64,000 bases of DNA from Nitrospinaceae bacterium. GTDB lineage: Bacteria; Nitrospinota; Nitrospinia; Nitrospinales; Nitrospinaceae. The notes below the pieces were generated by a model. The model was not told the DNA's origin, made no database searches, and saw nothing but the letters and a program-made list of their open reading frames with translations. Both the position numbers and the translations under genes were made by a program. Numbering within the stretch: position 1 is the stretch's first letter; each line of letters starts with the position of its first letter. Of the stretch, positions 9,333-18,665 are shown in pieces. Location: the NCBI GenBank assembly GCA_029261535.1, contig JAJDBF010000002.1:62001-126000 (forward strand), in the 5' to 3' direction.

Positions 9333-10430
9333 ATGCCAATCCGGGTAGTGATAGCGGGCGGTGGCACGGGAGGGCATCTTTATCCCGGTATCGCCCTGGC
9401 AAGAAAACTGATGGAGCACGATGCAGAAATGGAAATCACTTTCATAGGAACCGAACGCGGTATTGAATCGAGAGTTCTACCTAAAGAAGGGTTTGCGCTC
9501 AAGACCATCGCCTCGGCGGGGCTGGTGGGCAAACGCGGCATCAGCCGATTGATCTCTTTGCTCAAGTTACCGGTCGGCATCCTGCAAGCGATGGCCTATC
9601 TGATATTCAACCGTCCGGCTCTGGTTGTTGGTGTCGGCGGTTATGTTTCCGGCCCGGCAGTTTTTTCAGCAAGCCTGCTCGGTATCCCGACACTGGTGCA
9701 CGAACAAAACGCGTATCCGGGAGTGACCAACCGCGTGCTCGGAAAACTGGCAGATCGCGTCTGCATCAGTTTTGAAGAGGCTCGAAATTTTTTCCCAAAT
9801 AAGAAAGTGATGCTGACTGGCAACATGATTCGCAAAACATTTTCCGAAGCAAGTGAGCCTGCGCCGCGTGCTCCGGACAAAAAATTAAACGTTCTCATTC
9901 TGGGCGGCAGTCAGGGAGCGCGGTCGATTAACAAGGCTGTGACCGAGGCTCTGCCTCACCTGCAGACATTCAAGGATCAAATAAATCTGGTGCATCAAAC
10001 CGGCGAAGCGGATGCAGACAACGTGAAAGATGAATACCAGAAACAAAACTGGAAGACTGAAGTGGCACCGTTTCTCTACGACATGGAAGTGCAGTACCGG
10101 AGCGCGGACCTTGTCATCTCGCGTGCCGGGGCCACCACGCTGGCGGAAATCACAGCTTTAGGTAAACCGGCAATCCTGATTCCGTTTCCATTTGCGACAC
10201 ACAACCATCAGGAAAAAAACGCGCGCGTTCTGGAAACAGCCGGTGCCGGTGTCGTGATCCTCGACCGCGAAGTCGATGGATCAAAACTTGCTGATTTGAT
10301 TCAGGATGCATTGAAGCGACCGGAAGCCTGGAATGATCGTGCCCAAGCAAGTTACCAACTGGGACAGCGCGATGCGACAAAACAAGTAGCAGAACAATGT
10401 TTGCAATTGATCAACCTCAAAGCCGCCTGA
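9333..10430 (+). CDS. murG: UDP-GlcNAc:lipid I GlcNAc-transferase MurG
   Basis: GT28 glycosyltransferase that converts lipid I to lipid II at the inner face of the membrane. The N-terminal glycine loop GGGTGGHLYPGIA, the VGVGGYVSGP and HEQNAYPG motifs, and the C-terminal SRAGATTLAE and PFPFATHNHQ nucleotide-sugar site are all present in 365 aa. It starts seven bases past ftsW. Confidence 0.97.
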   Translation: MPIRVVIAGGGTGGHLYPGIALARKLMEHDAEMEITFIGTERGIESRVLPKEGFALKTIASAGLVGKRGISRLISLLKLPVGILQAMAYLIFNRPALVVGVGGYVSGPAVFSASLLGIPTLVHEQNAYPGVTNRVLGKLADRVCISFEEARNFFPNKKVMLTGNMIRKTFSEASEPAPRAPDKKLNVLILGGSQGARSINKAVTEALPHLQTFKDQINLVHQTGEADADNVKDEYQKQNWKTEVAPFLYDMEVQYRSADLVISRAGATTLAEITALGKPAILIPFPFATHNHQEKNARVLETAGAGVVILDREVDGSKLADLIQDALKRPEAWNDRAQASYQLGQRDATKQVAEQCLQLINLKAA

Positions 10431-10460
10431 AAATTTTCAGGAGGTATGGAACCATGAAGC

Positions 10461-11873
10461 ATGTTTTTCGGCAACACAAAACGCATTCACTTTATCGGGA
10501 TCGGAGGCTCCGGCATGAGCGGTATCGCTGAAGTTCTTATCAATCTCGATTACGACGTGACCGGTTCGGATCTGTCCCGAACTGCGCTCACCGACAGGCT
10601 CGAGCGATTGGGCGCGAAAGTTTTATTTGGGCACGAAGCCGGGCATGTCGCCGACAGCCAGGTGGTGGTGGCTTCCAGCGCGGTGAAGGCCGACAATCCG
10701 GAAGTGCTGGAAGCACGTCGGCGAATGATCCCGGTGATCCCGCGTGCCGAAATGCTGGCGGAACTCATGCGCATGAAGTACGGCATCGCCATCGCTGGTA
10801 CCCACGGTAAAACCACGACGACCTCATTGGTCGCCACCGTGTTAGCCGAAAGCCATCTCGACCCGACGGTCGTTATCGGCGGTCGACTCAAAAGCGTGGA
10901 CAGTCACGCCAAGATGGGACAAAGCGATATCCTGGTGGCGGAAGCGGACGAGAGCGACGGCTCGTTTCTGAAACTGTTTCCAACGATCGCGGTAGTGACC
11001 ACCCTTGACGAAGAGCACATGGACTTTTATGGCACCCTCGACAATTTAAAAAATGCGTTTCTCGATTTTCTCAACCGTCTGCCATTTTACGGGACCTCCG
11101 TGCTGTGCCTGGACGACCCCAACATCCAATCGCTCATCCCCAAACTTGAAAAAAGACACATCACTTACGGTCTGACCAGTCAGGCCGACTACACGGCGCG
11201 GGCGATTGAGATCAAGGGACTCGACACCTGGTTCCATGTTCATCATCACGGTGAAGAACTGGGACGCATCCATTCGGTGGCACCGGGTCGGCACAATGTA
11301 CTCAACACGCTGGCGGCGGTGGCTGTCGGCATGGAATTGAATTTATCTTTTGACGCGATCGCTTCTGCCTTGAAAGAGTTCAAAGGTGTCAAACGGCGTT
11401 TCGAAATTGTTCACGATTCGCCTGAGCTTATTGTCGTGGATGATTACGGACATCATCCGGTAGAAATTCAGGTGACGCTCCGCACGGCCAAAGATGTCTG
11501 GCCGGACCGCCGACTGGTGGTAGTTTTCCAGCCGCATCGCTATTCGCGGACACAACACCTGCTCGACCAGTTTTGCTCGGCGTTCAACGATGCCGATCAT
11601 TTGCTTGTTCTCGATATTTATCCCGCTGGAGAGAACGCGATCCCTGGAATCGACGGGGGTCGAATCGCTAACGGCGTTATGGAATACGGACACAAGGATG
11701 TGCACCATCTCCCCACGGTTCAGAACACACTGGACCACCTGCTCCAGAACCTTCAACACGGCGACGTGCTTCTGACTTTGGGTGCCGGTAATGTGTGGGA
11801 ACTGGAACGTGAACTGCTTGCCAACCTCCCCGAGGCACTCCGCCAAGGGACCCCTGAGAAGGACAACCATTGA
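10461..11873 (+). CDS. murC: UDP-MurNAc--L-alanine ligase MurC
   Basis: First Mur ligase, attaching L-alanine to UDP-MurNAc. The product (470 aa) starts with the IHFIGIGGSGMSGIA dinucleotide-fold loop, then the P-loop GTHGKTTT and the DDYGHHP motif with FQPHRYSRT downstream, all diagnostic of MurC. ATG at 10461 is chosen on homology; an AGGAGGT at about 10440 lies closer to two out-of-frame ATGs that lead only to very short frames. Confidence 0.97.
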   Translation: MFFGNTKRIHFIGIGGSGMSGIAEVLINLDYDVTGSDLSRTALTDRLERLGAKVLFGHEAGHVADSQVVVASSAVKADNPEVLEARRRMIPVIPRAEMLAELMRMKYGIAIAGTHGKTTTTSLVATVLAESHLDPTVVIGGRLKSVDSHAKMGQSDILVAEADESDGSFLKLFPTIAVVTTLDEEHMDFYGTLDNLKNAFLDFLNRLPFYGTSVLCLDDPNIQSLIPKLEKRHITYGLTSQADYTARAIEIKGLDTWFHVHHHGEELGRIHSVAPGRHNVLNTLAAVAVGMELNLSFDAIASALKEFKGVKRRFEIVHDSPELIVVDDYGHHPVEIQVTLRTAKDVWPDRRLVVVFQPHRYSRTQHLLDQFCSAFNDADHLLVLDIYPAGENAIPGIDGGRIANGVMEYGHKDVHHLPTVQNTLDHLLQNLQHGDVLLTLGAGNVWELERELLANLPEALRQGTPEKDNH

Positions 11874-12007
11874 TGCTACAGGATACCTGGAAAACCCGTC
11901 TCTTCCGCTTTGCCCATCTGCAGGCATACGGGCAACCGACTCAACACGTCACCGCTTCGCAATCGTCCCGCACCATTTTGGGCCGGACCCTTTACAAGAG
12001 AAAAACC

Positions 12008-12934
12008 ATGACCCAGTCCAGCCATTGGCTCAACCAGATTAAGGGAGAGGTTAGGTCCAGCGAATTGATGTCTCAACACACGTCCCTTCGGGTCGGTGGT
12101 CCGGCGGACCTTTATATTCTGCCGCAGGACCTTGACGATCTGAAACTGATCCTGCGCAATCACGCAGACACGCCTCTGTTTTTTCTCGGAGAAGGTTCCA
12201 ACCTGCTGATCAGCGACCAGGGCGTGCGCGGCATTGTGGTGTCCCTGAAACGCGGCTTCAAAAATATCGCCCTGCCAGAATTTTTCACCAACAAGCAAGG
12301 GAAAGAATGCGCCACGCTCAAAGTCGGGGCCGGAGTGAAGATGTCGTACCTTGCAAAATTTGCCGCCAAGTATGGACTGACCGGAATTGAAAATCTGGCG
12401 GGAGTTCCAGGTTCCCTCGGCGGTGCCATCATCATGAACGCTGGTGCGGAAGGAACCGAGGTCGGCGATGTCATCAAGAACGTCACGGTCCTGAAAGAAG
12501 ACGGCGACCTGGTGACCTATGACCACAACCAGTTGGTATTTGAATACCGCAATACCACGTTTCCGGAAAAACCCTGCGTCATCGCCCACGCCGAGATCGA
12601 ATTGAAATCAGGAGACAGCGCAGAAATCCAGGGACGCATTGACCGTTATCTCAAGCGGCGCAGTCAGACTCAGCCCTTGTCTCTGCCCAATTCCGGATCG
12701 GTGTTTAAAAATCCGGAAGGCATGAAAGCCGGGCAATTGATTGAGCAGGCCGGGCTCAAAGGCTACACGGTAGGGGAAGCTTCGGTCTCGATCAAGCACG
12801 CAAACTTTATTGTGAACAAGGGAGTAGCCAGTGCGAGTGACGTGCGTGCGGTCATCGAGCATGTGCAGAAAACAGTCAAAGAACAGTTTGATGTTGAATT
12901 AAAAACCGAAGTCATCATTGCTGGTGACTGGTAA
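12008..12934 (+). CDS. murB: UDP-N-acetylenolpyruvoylglucosamine reductase MurB
   Basis: FAD- and NADPH-dependent reductase making UDP-MurNAc. From ATG 12008 the protein is 308 aa, the usual size of short (type I) MurB, and begins just before the HTSLRVGGPADLY FAD-binding start. The GEGSNLLI loop, the NAGAEGTE segment, the catalytic serine in NSGSVFKNP and the terminal glutamate in KTEVIIAG are visible. The frame is open back to TTG 11870 overlapping murC, but that extra 46-residue stretch resembles nothing in the family, so it is taken as leader (134 nt after murC). Confidence 0.94.
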   Translation: MTQSSHWLNQIKGEVRSSELMSQHTSLRVGGPADLYILPQDLDDLKLILRNHADTPLFFLGEGSNLLISDQGVRGIVVSLKRGFKNIALPEFFTNKQGKECATLKVGAGVKMSYLAKFAAKYGLTGIENLAGVPGSLGGAIIMNAGAEGTEVGDVIKNVTVLKEDGDLVTYDHNQLVFEYRNTTFPEKPCVIAHAEIELKSGDSAEIQGRIDRYLKRRSQTQPLSLPNSGSVFKNPEGMKAGQLIEQAGLKGYTVGEASVSIKHANFIVNKGVASASDVRAVIEHVQKTVKEQFDVELKTEVIIAGDW

Positions 12935-12943
12935 ACAGTCAAC

Positions 12944-12972
12944 CTTCCGGGATTGAACGAGGAACCCGGAAG
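12944..12972 (+). other. 8-bp hairpin after murB
   Basis: CTTCCGGG at 12944-12951 can pair with CCCGGAAG at 12965-12972 around a 13-nt loop, ten bases past the murB stop. There is no U-tract, so it is not a convincing intrinsic terminator; it may be part of the structured murB-ddl interval. Confidence 0.4.
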
Positions 12973-13013
12973 ACAGACAAGAACACGCAAGGAATTGAAA
13001 GTTAAAATTTCAT

Positions 13014-13081
13014 GGTCCGCGAATCAAAGGTCACCCTCCTTCCTTTGGTCCCGGCCTCCTGACCCGAGGCCGGGGCGGACC
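13014..13081 (+). promoter_or_regulatory. candidate three-helix structured leader before ddl
   Basis: In the 173-nt gap between murB and ddl, three helices can form together: GGTCCGC 13014-13020 with GCGGACC 13075-13081; TCAAAGG 13024-13030 with CCTTTGG 13042-13048 (one G-U); and CCGGCCTC 13051-13058 with GAGGCCGG 13066-13073. The last two nest inside the first as a three-way junction ending 26 nt before the ddl start. This is read directly from base complementarity; any regulatory role is inference and no known riboswitch is recognised. Confidence 0.35.
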
Positions 13082-13107
13082 GCATTTTCAGAAAGGCAAC
13101 AGGCGTT

Positions 13108-14043
13108 GTGAATTCGCTTAAAGGCAAAAATATCGCTGTACTCATGGGCGGCCTCTCTTTTGAACGGGAGGTGTCGTTGACCACGGGCACTGAAATTCTG
13201 GAATCGCTCACGCGTCAGGGATGTCAGGCGGTGAAAGTGGATGTCGACCGCAATGTCGCAAGCCAACTGGCTGAGACCCGGCCCGACCTCGCCTTCATCG
13301 CCCTGCATGGGACCTTCGGCGAAGACGGTGCGATCCAGGGCCTGCTCGAATGTCTGCGCATTCCTTATACCGGTTCGGGTGTACTCGGCAGTGCCCTCGC
13401 CTTCAACAAGGTCGCCACCAAACGGCTGTTCGATCAGGCAGGAATTCCGACCCCGCGCTATGAAGTTCACTATCGGGAAAGCAGAAAGTCCAGTGCGCGA
13501 AGCCTCGGATTGCCCGTTGTGGTCAAACCTTCAGATCAGGGATCGAGTATCGGAGTCAGTATTGTGAGAAAAGAATCCGAATGGGAACCCGCTATGAACC
13601 TGGCCTTTGAACTTTCAGAAGAAGTGCTGGTAGAGGAATTCATTGATGGCAAACTGCTTGCCATTGGCATGCGCGAGCGCGAGCCCCTGCCTGTAGTGCA
13701 CATCAAACCCAAATCCGACTTCTACGATTATGAATCCAAATACACCGAAGGAAAAACCGAATACGAATGCCCGGCCTCGCTATCCAAAGAAGAAGAAGCG
13801 GCGTGTCACCGGGCCGCACGCGACACTTTTCGTGTTTTACGCGGGCGCGGTTTCCCGCGGGTCGATGTCATCCTGTCGCCGCAAGGCGTGCCCTATGTCC
13901 TGGAGATGAACACCATTCCGGGAATGACGCCGCTCAGCCTGTTACCCATGGCGGCCAAGGAAGGCGGGCTCGATTTTGATGCGCTGGTTCTGGAAATCGC
14001 GATGACTGCACAGTTGGATTATCCTGAGGAGACTGCGGCATGA
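13108..14043 (+). CDS. ddl: D-alanine--D-alanine ligase
   Basis: ATP-grasp ligase that makes D-Ala-D-Ala for MurF. The 311-residue protein starts with VLMGGLSFEREVSL, has the HGTFGEDGAIQG block, the VVKPSDQGSSIGV ATP-grasp loop, VEEFIDG, and the C-terminal EMNTIPGMTP magnesium site with Ser-Leu (SLLP) next to it. GTG at 13108 is the best start, because the next ATG (13144) lies inside the first conserved strand. Stop overlaps ftsQ (ATGA). Confidence 0.95.
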   Translation: MNSLKGKNIAVLMGGLSFEREVSLTTGTEILESLTRQGCQAVKVDVDRNVASQLAETRPDLAFIALHGTFGEDGAIQGLLECLRIPYTGSGVLGSALAFNKVATKRLFDQAGIPTPRYEVHYRESRKSSARSLGLPVVVKPSDQGSSIGVSIVRKESEWEPAMNLAFELSEEVLVEEFIDGKLLAIGMREREPLPVVHIKPKSDFYDYESKYTEGKTEYECPASLSKEEEAACHRAARDTFRVLRGRGFPRVDVILSPQGVPYVLEMNTIPGMTPLSLLPMAAKEGGLDFDALVLEIAMTAQLDYPEETAA

Positions 14044-14948
14044 GTTACGCAATCGCCGAACGCAAATTGACCCATCCAGGCAGGAAACGCTGGTTGCAGG
14101 ACGCGCCCAAGAAACGCAATGGCAAATCCCGAAAGAAAACCAAGCCGGCCATACGTTCCTTTGATCTGGACTTTTCTGCGCTCTTCAAAACAGCGGCTGA
14201 CACCTTTGCACGCGGAGTGCTGGTGCTCGCGTTTTGTTACGGAGCCTTCCATGCTTATTTATTTCTGACATCTTCCAGCCGCTTTGCGGTCTCGCAAATT
14301 TCCATAGAAGGATTGAACCGACTGAACCCGGTATCGCTGTTGGAAACCATGCCACCAGTGGAGGGGCAGAACCTGTTCCTGCTCGACCTTGAAGGAGTGA
14401 CCGACTGGCTGACAGCCCATCCCTGGGTGAGTTCAGCGTCCATTCAGCGCAAGTGGCCGAACGCGGTGACTATTCAGGTGGCGGAGCGCACACCGTATGC
14501 GCGTATCCAACTCAATAACATTTACGTCATGGACAATTTCGGAATACTGGTGACCCGCACGCAGGATGAATTTTCGCATCTTCCGCTGATCACGGGCACC
14601 TCCAATGAAACACCACAATTAGGTCAACAAGTGGTGTCGGACGAAATACTCAATGGATTGAAGGCCATGCATAACCTGAACCGTCTACCGTTTTTTGTGG
14701 CCGACCCTGTAACCTCGGTCGAAATTTCCAGCTCGAAGCTGTTGACCTTTTCCACCGAAGACCAGAGGCTTAAAATCCGAATGGCGGCTGACGATGTAGA
14801 TGCCGGATTTCATAATTTCAGAATCATCCTCGACGCTCTGAACCCGACACGGGCGGGAGTCGAGATCATCGATTTATCGTTTCGTAACAAAGTGGTGATC
14901 CAGCCAAAACCCGGCACCAAGGGTTTCAGCAATCGCCGCAAAGCATGA
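14040..14948 (+). CDS. ftsQ: cell division protein FtsQ
   Basis: Divisome scaffold linking FtsL/FtsB to the septal enzymes. A basic cytoplasmic N-terminus of about 55 residues precedes a membrane helix (about 60-80), then a periplasmic POTRA domain (FAVSQISIEGLNRLNP onwards) and the FtsQ beta domain ending near ILDALNPTRAGVEIIDLSF. Length 302 aa is normal. Position between ddl and ftsA supports the call. Confidence 0.93.
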   Translation: MSYAIAERKLTHPGRKRWLQDAPKKRNGKSRKKTKPAIRSFDLDFSALFKTAADTFARGVLVLAFCYGAFHAYLFLTSSSRFAVSQISIEGLNRLNPVSLLETMPPVEGQNLFLLDLEGVTDWLTAHPWVSSASIQRKWPNAVTIQVAERTPYARIQLNNIYVMDNFGILVTRTQDEFSHLPLITGTSNETPQLGQQVVSDEILNGLKAMHNLNRLPFFVADPVTSVEISSSKLLTFSTEDQRLKIRMAADDVDAGFHNFRIILDALNPTRAGVEIIDLSFRNKVVIQPKPGTKGFSNRRKA

Positions 14949-14970
14949 ACCCATAGGAGGGGTCGCACAA

Positions 14971-16203
14971 ATGTCTAAACATCACAAACTGGTGGTTGGT
15001 CTCGACATCGGCACCACCAAAATCTGCTGCATCATTGCCGAAGTCAGTTCACACGGTGACATCGAAATCATCGGGCTCGGTCAGGCACCCTCGCGGGGCT
15101 TACGCAAGGGAGTTGTGGTCAACATTGAAAGTACGGTCGAATCGATCAAGCACGCGGTGGAAGAAGCCGAGTTGATGGCGGGGACCGAAGTGGAGTCTGT
15201 GTTCGTTGGCATTGCCGGGGGCCACATCAAAAGTCTTAATAGCCATGGCATCATCGCGGTGAAAAACCGGGAGATCAACACGCAGGATATGGAACGTGTG
15301 ATTGAAGCGGCCAAGGCAATTGCCATCCCGCTCGACCGGGAAGTCATTCACGTTCTGCCACAGGAATACATCGTCGATCATCAGGATGGTATCAAAACGC
15401 CGCTGGGCATGGCCGGTGTGCGGCTGGAAGCGAAAGTCCACATCGTCACCGCCGCTGTCACCTCGGCGCAAAACATCGTCAAGTGCGTCAACCGCGCCGG
15501 GTTGGGTGTCACCGACATCGTGCTGGAACAGTTGGCCTCGAGCGAATCCGTACTCTCTGGCGATGAGAAGGAACTGGGTGTGGCCATCATCGACATCGGT
15601 GGCGGCACCTCGGACCTCGCCATCTTTTATCAAGGTGCCATCAAACACACATCGGTGCTGGCGATCGCAGGTGCCCAGATGACCAACGACATCGCCATCG
15701 GTCTTAGAACGCCCAACGCGGAAGCGGAAAAAATCAAGCATGTCCACGGATGCGCCTATTCGGCTCTGGTCGATGAAGACGATCACATTGAAGTTCAAGG
15801 TGTGGGCGGACGCAACGACATGAATATCTCGAGACATATCCTGAGCCAGATCATCGAGGCGCGGACGCTTGAGATGTTTGAGATGCTCAACCATGAAATT
15901 GAAACCTCTGGCTTTCGCGACCTGATCTCATCGGGCATCGTGCTGACCGGCGGCACTTCATGTTTGCGCGGCATGGCGGTACTTGCGGAAGAAATTTTTC
16001 AAATGCCAGTCCGGGTCGGCACGCCTACGGGTCTTGCGGGTTTGGTCGATGTGGTGAGTAGCCCGGTTTACGCCACCAGTACGGGATTGATCCACTACGG
16101 GGTGCGCAGTCACCGGCAAGGCAATGTTCAGGATTTACAGGGTCGCAATCTTTTCGATAAAATCTTCAGCCGAATGAAAGGCTGGGCTGAAGAATTTTTT
16201 TAG
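14971..16203 (+). CDS. ftsA: cell division protein FtsA
   Basis: Actin-like ATPase that tethers FtsZ to the membrane. The 410-residue protein has the VGLDIGTTK phosphate-1 loop, the SHMA-type 1C region around [22 protein letters not shown] as phosphate-2 and [10 protein letters not shown] as the adenosine loop. The C-terminus ([10 protein letters not shown]) is the amphipathic membrane-targeting helix. The ribosome site AGGAGGGG lies ten bases before ATG. Confidence 0.97.
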   Translation: MSKHHKLVVGLDIGTTKICCIIAEVSSHGDIEIIGLGQAPSRGLRKGVVVNIESTVESIKHAVEEAELMAGTEVESVFVGIAGGHIKSLNSHGIIAVKNREINTQDMERVIEAAKAIAIPLDREVIHVLPQEYIVDHQDGIKTPLGMAGVRLEAKVHIVTAAVTSAQNIVKCVNRAGLGVTDIVLEQLASSESVLSGDEKELGVAIIDIGGGTSDLAIFYQGAIKHTSVLAIAGAQMTNDIAIGLRTPNAEAEKIKHVHGCAYSALVDEDDHIEVQGVGGRNDMNISRHILSQIIEARTLEMFEMLNHEIETSGFRDLISSGIVLTGGTSCLRGMAVLAEEIFQMPVRVGTPTGLAGLVDVVSSPVYATSTGLIHYGVRSHRQGNVQDLQGRNLFDKIFSRMKGWAEEFF

Positions 16204-16220
16204 CCAACAAGGAGGTCACC

Positions 16221-17426
16221 ATGGGTCTGATAGAATTTGATCAAGAAAGTGAATACTCGGCCTGCATCAAGGTCGTGGGAGTGGGCGGCGGTGGTACCAA
16301 CGCAGTCAACTCCATGGTCCGGTCTCATATTCAAGGCGTGGAGTTTATCGTCGCCAATACGGATGTGCAATCGCTGGAAGCATCACCGTGCACGCACAAG
16401 TTGCAATTGGGTTCTGAATCCACCAAAGGACTCGGCGCCGGCTCCAATCCGGAGGTCGGACGATCTGCGGCGGAGGAAAGCAAGAACCAGATTCGCGGCA
16501 TGCTGGAAGGTGCGGACATGGTGTTCATCACCGCCGGTATGGGCGGTGGTACCGGCACCGGCGGTACACCCATCGTTGCAGAAATTGCGCGGGAAGTGGG
16601 TGCCCTCACCGTAGGTGTGGTCACACGTCCGTTCGAATTTGAAGGCAACCGGCGGCAGAAGCAAGCCAATGAGGGACTTGAGGAGTTAAAGAAGGCGGTG
16701 GACACGCTCATCGTGATCCCCAACCAGAAACTCCTCAGCTTCATCGGCAAGCAAACGTCGCTCATGCACGCGTTCAAGGAAATCGACGACGTGTTGCGTC
16801 AGGCGGTGTGCAGTATCTCCGACCTGATCGTCATCCCCGGCCTCATCAACCTGGACTTTGCCGATGTGAAAACCATCATGTCTGGCATGGGCAAAGCTTT
16901 GATGGGATCAGGAACCGCGTCCGGTGAAAACCGGGCGGTGGATGCGGCGCAGAATGCGATTTCGAGTCCGTTACTCGATGATGCCGCGGTCGACGGTGCG
17001 CAGGGCGTGCTGATCAACATCACTGGCGGCGAAGACCTCACCCTGCACGATGTGAACGAAGCGGCCATGCTGGTACAGAAGGCGGCGCATCCGGATGCGC
17101 ATATCATTTTCGGCTCGGTGATTGATAAAACCTTGCAGGATGAAATGCGGGTCACTGTGATTGCCACCGGATTCCAGGAAAGCGCATTGCAAGGCCTGGA
17201 GCTGGTTGCAAGCCCGGCGGAGGAATCCCCCATGCCGCTCAGAAAAGTGGTGGGGGGCGAACCTGAAATGGTCAATGCTGTGGCTGATGAAGGCGAAACT
17301 CTTTCCACCTTCAAACGCGGTAATCTCAAGAAGCTTGCACAAAGCATCAAAAAGGAAACAACGGGAAACCTTGCCAATGCGGCAAACTTTGACATCCCGA
17401 CATTTCTTAGAAAGCATGCAGACTGA
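16221..17426 (+). CDS. ftsZ: cell division GTPase FtsZ
   Basis: Tubulin-like GTPase that forms the Z ring. The tubulin signature GGGTGTG is at residues 108-114, the N-terminal nucleotide loop [10 protein letters not shown] at 21-30 and the T7 loop [11 protein letters not shown] is intact. The conserved C-terminal peptide [11 protein letters not shown], which binds FtsA and other partners, ends the 401-residue protein after a short linker. A textbook AAGGAGGT stands seven bases before ATG, stronger than those of its neighbours, consistent with high expression. Confidence 0.98.
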   Translation: MGLIEFDQESEYSACIKVVGVGGGGTNAVNSMVRSHIQGVEFIVANTDVQSLEASPCTHKLQLGSESTKGLGAGSNPEVGRSAAEESKNQIRGMLEGADMVFITAGMGGGTGTGGTPIVAEIAREVGALTVGVVTRPFEFEGNRRQKQANEGLEELKKAVDTLIVIPNQKLLSFIGKQTSLMHAFKEIDDVLRQAVCSISDLIVIPGLINLDFADVKTIMSGMGKALMGSGTASGENRAVDAAQNAISSPLLDDAAVDGAQGVLINITGGEDLTLHDVNEAAMLVQKAAHPDAHIIFGSVIDKTLQDEMRVTVIATGFQESALQGLELVASPAEESPMPLRKVVGGEPEMVNAVADEGETLSTFKRGNLKKLAQSIKKETTGNLANAANFDIPTFLRKHAD

Positions 17427-17470
17427 ACCATGAGTTGATCTACAGGCTGTAACAAGTCATATAAAAAAAA

Positions 17471-17515
17471 GCCGCTCAACCCTGGCACTTGCCGGGTTGG
17501 GCGGTTTCTTTTTTT
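17471..17515 (+). terminator. intrinsic terminator of the dcw cluster
   Basis: CCGCTCAACCC pairs with GGGTTGGGCGG around a short loop and is followed by TTTCTTTTTTT; preceded by an A-run. It lies 45 nt after the ftsZ stop. Confidence 0.9.
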
Positions 17516-17523
17516 GAACAACT

Positions 17524-17680
17524 AACAGGTTGCTAAAAAAGTCTTTTTTTCGAGTATTCCCCTGATTGTCACACTGAGCCTGTCGAAGTGTGCTCTTGGT
17601 AATAAAGGCTGTCAGCGGACCTTAATAGATTCATGTAACCCATTTTTGCCTTCGAAAATAGTTTTTCAGCAACCTGCTAA
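17524..17680. repeat. MITE-like palindromic element
   Basis: Two inverted arms, around 17524-17551 and 17649-17679, share CAGGTTGCT followed by an A-rich run, and enclose about 100 bp that include CACTGAGCCTGTCGAAG, a motif repeated elsewhere in the window. The right arm supplies the stop codon of the DUF547 gene. No transposase is present. Structure is seen directly; mobility is inferred. Confidence 0.55.
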
Positions 17681-18432
17681 AGTTTATTCAAATTCCAGTT
17701 GTAGTCGAGATAATCGAGGCTGGCGTTTTTCAAGACAGGGCGTGCTGATTTTGGAGCGTAAGGATAAAGAAACCTTGTGACACCGCCCTTACTGGCAAAA
17801 TCGTCTTCAAACCAATCGAAAATTTTTGAGACGGCAACATCCTTGCCACTCACACGCAGGCCCTTGGTGGGATTGGCGAGGAACAGGCGCATCTGGTCGT
17901 CGAGTTGTTTGCTGAGTTGATCAACCTGATAAGCCTCGGGGCGCAGATCCGGACAACTCACGGAAGCACACACAATCGCCACATGAATCCGCGGATCACC
18001 CATGGGCCGCAAAATCTCGTGCTCGATTTCATGCAAGGTGACATCTCGTCCGCCCACCTTGCCCACCTTCTTTTTCCAGACGGAGGAAAACAGGCTACCC
18101 GCATCCTTGATGCTCTTGACGGAAGTATGATCCAACACCATTTTGACGGCCATGACGTTATAGGTGTTGATCCAGAAAGTCAGTTTTTCCTGACGGGATT
18201 TTAATGTCTTCGGTGAAAAATTTTTCAGACCGGCAATCAACTTGCTATAGTCTGGGTCTTTTTTCAAAGCGTTATAATCAACCCCATTGAGCCGGACCCC
18301 TTCCAGGGTGACGGGGCGGACGTGTTTTTTAAGCAAAACATCCCATCCTGCAAAATCGAAGGCCAGCGCAGGGCTCACCCACAACAGCATCAGTAACAAG
18401 GAAAATCCGGAATAACGAGTCACATTTTTCAT
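17677..18432 (-). CDS. exported DUF547 protein
   Basis: 251 aa with a clear signal peptide (basic start, hydrophobic core, cleavage after ALA near residue 24), so periplasmic or secreted. The body matches the DUF547 family: LTFWINTYNVMAVKMVLDH, LHEIEHEILRP, and a HVAIVCASVSCPDLRPEAY block with a conserved Cys and His pair in a protease-like arrangement. The biochemical role of DUF547 is not established. Its stop lies in the inverted repeat arm, so the last residues may have been changed by that element. It is convergent with ftsZ. Confidence 0.85.
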   Translation of the reverse strand: MKNVTRYSGFSLLLMLLWVSPALAFDFAGWDVLLKKHVRPVTLEGVRLNGVDYNALKKDPDYSKLIAGLKNFSPKTLKSRQEKLTFWINTYNVMAVKMVLDHTSVKSIKDAGSLFSSVWKKKVGKVGGRDVTLHEIEHEILRPMGDPRIHVAIVCASVSCPDLRPEAYQVDQLSKQLDDQMRLFLANPTKGLRVSGKDVAVSKIFDWFEDDFASKGGVTRFLYPYAPKSARPVLKNASLDYLDYNWNLNKL

Positions 18433-18665
18433 ATCAAGTCCTTTGGAATAATCCTTAAATTTTTCTCTTACAGGCTAGGTCTCGCGTTTCCTTCTATCCT
18501 TACAAAAAAGAATAGCACTTTCAAATTAAGAAATTTTAATTCCCCCCGGTCATTTCATTTAATCTATACTTCCTGCATGATGCGTCACGCACTACCCACA
18601 AGCATTTAAACTGACCGGAGGCCGGGTCGAATGATTCTGCGTCCCGATCAAGGATATTTTTTTCT

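Noticed and set aside
11870-12007. N-terminal extension of MurB from TTG 11870
   Set aside because: The 46 extra residues have no family resemblance; ATG 12008 gives standard length.
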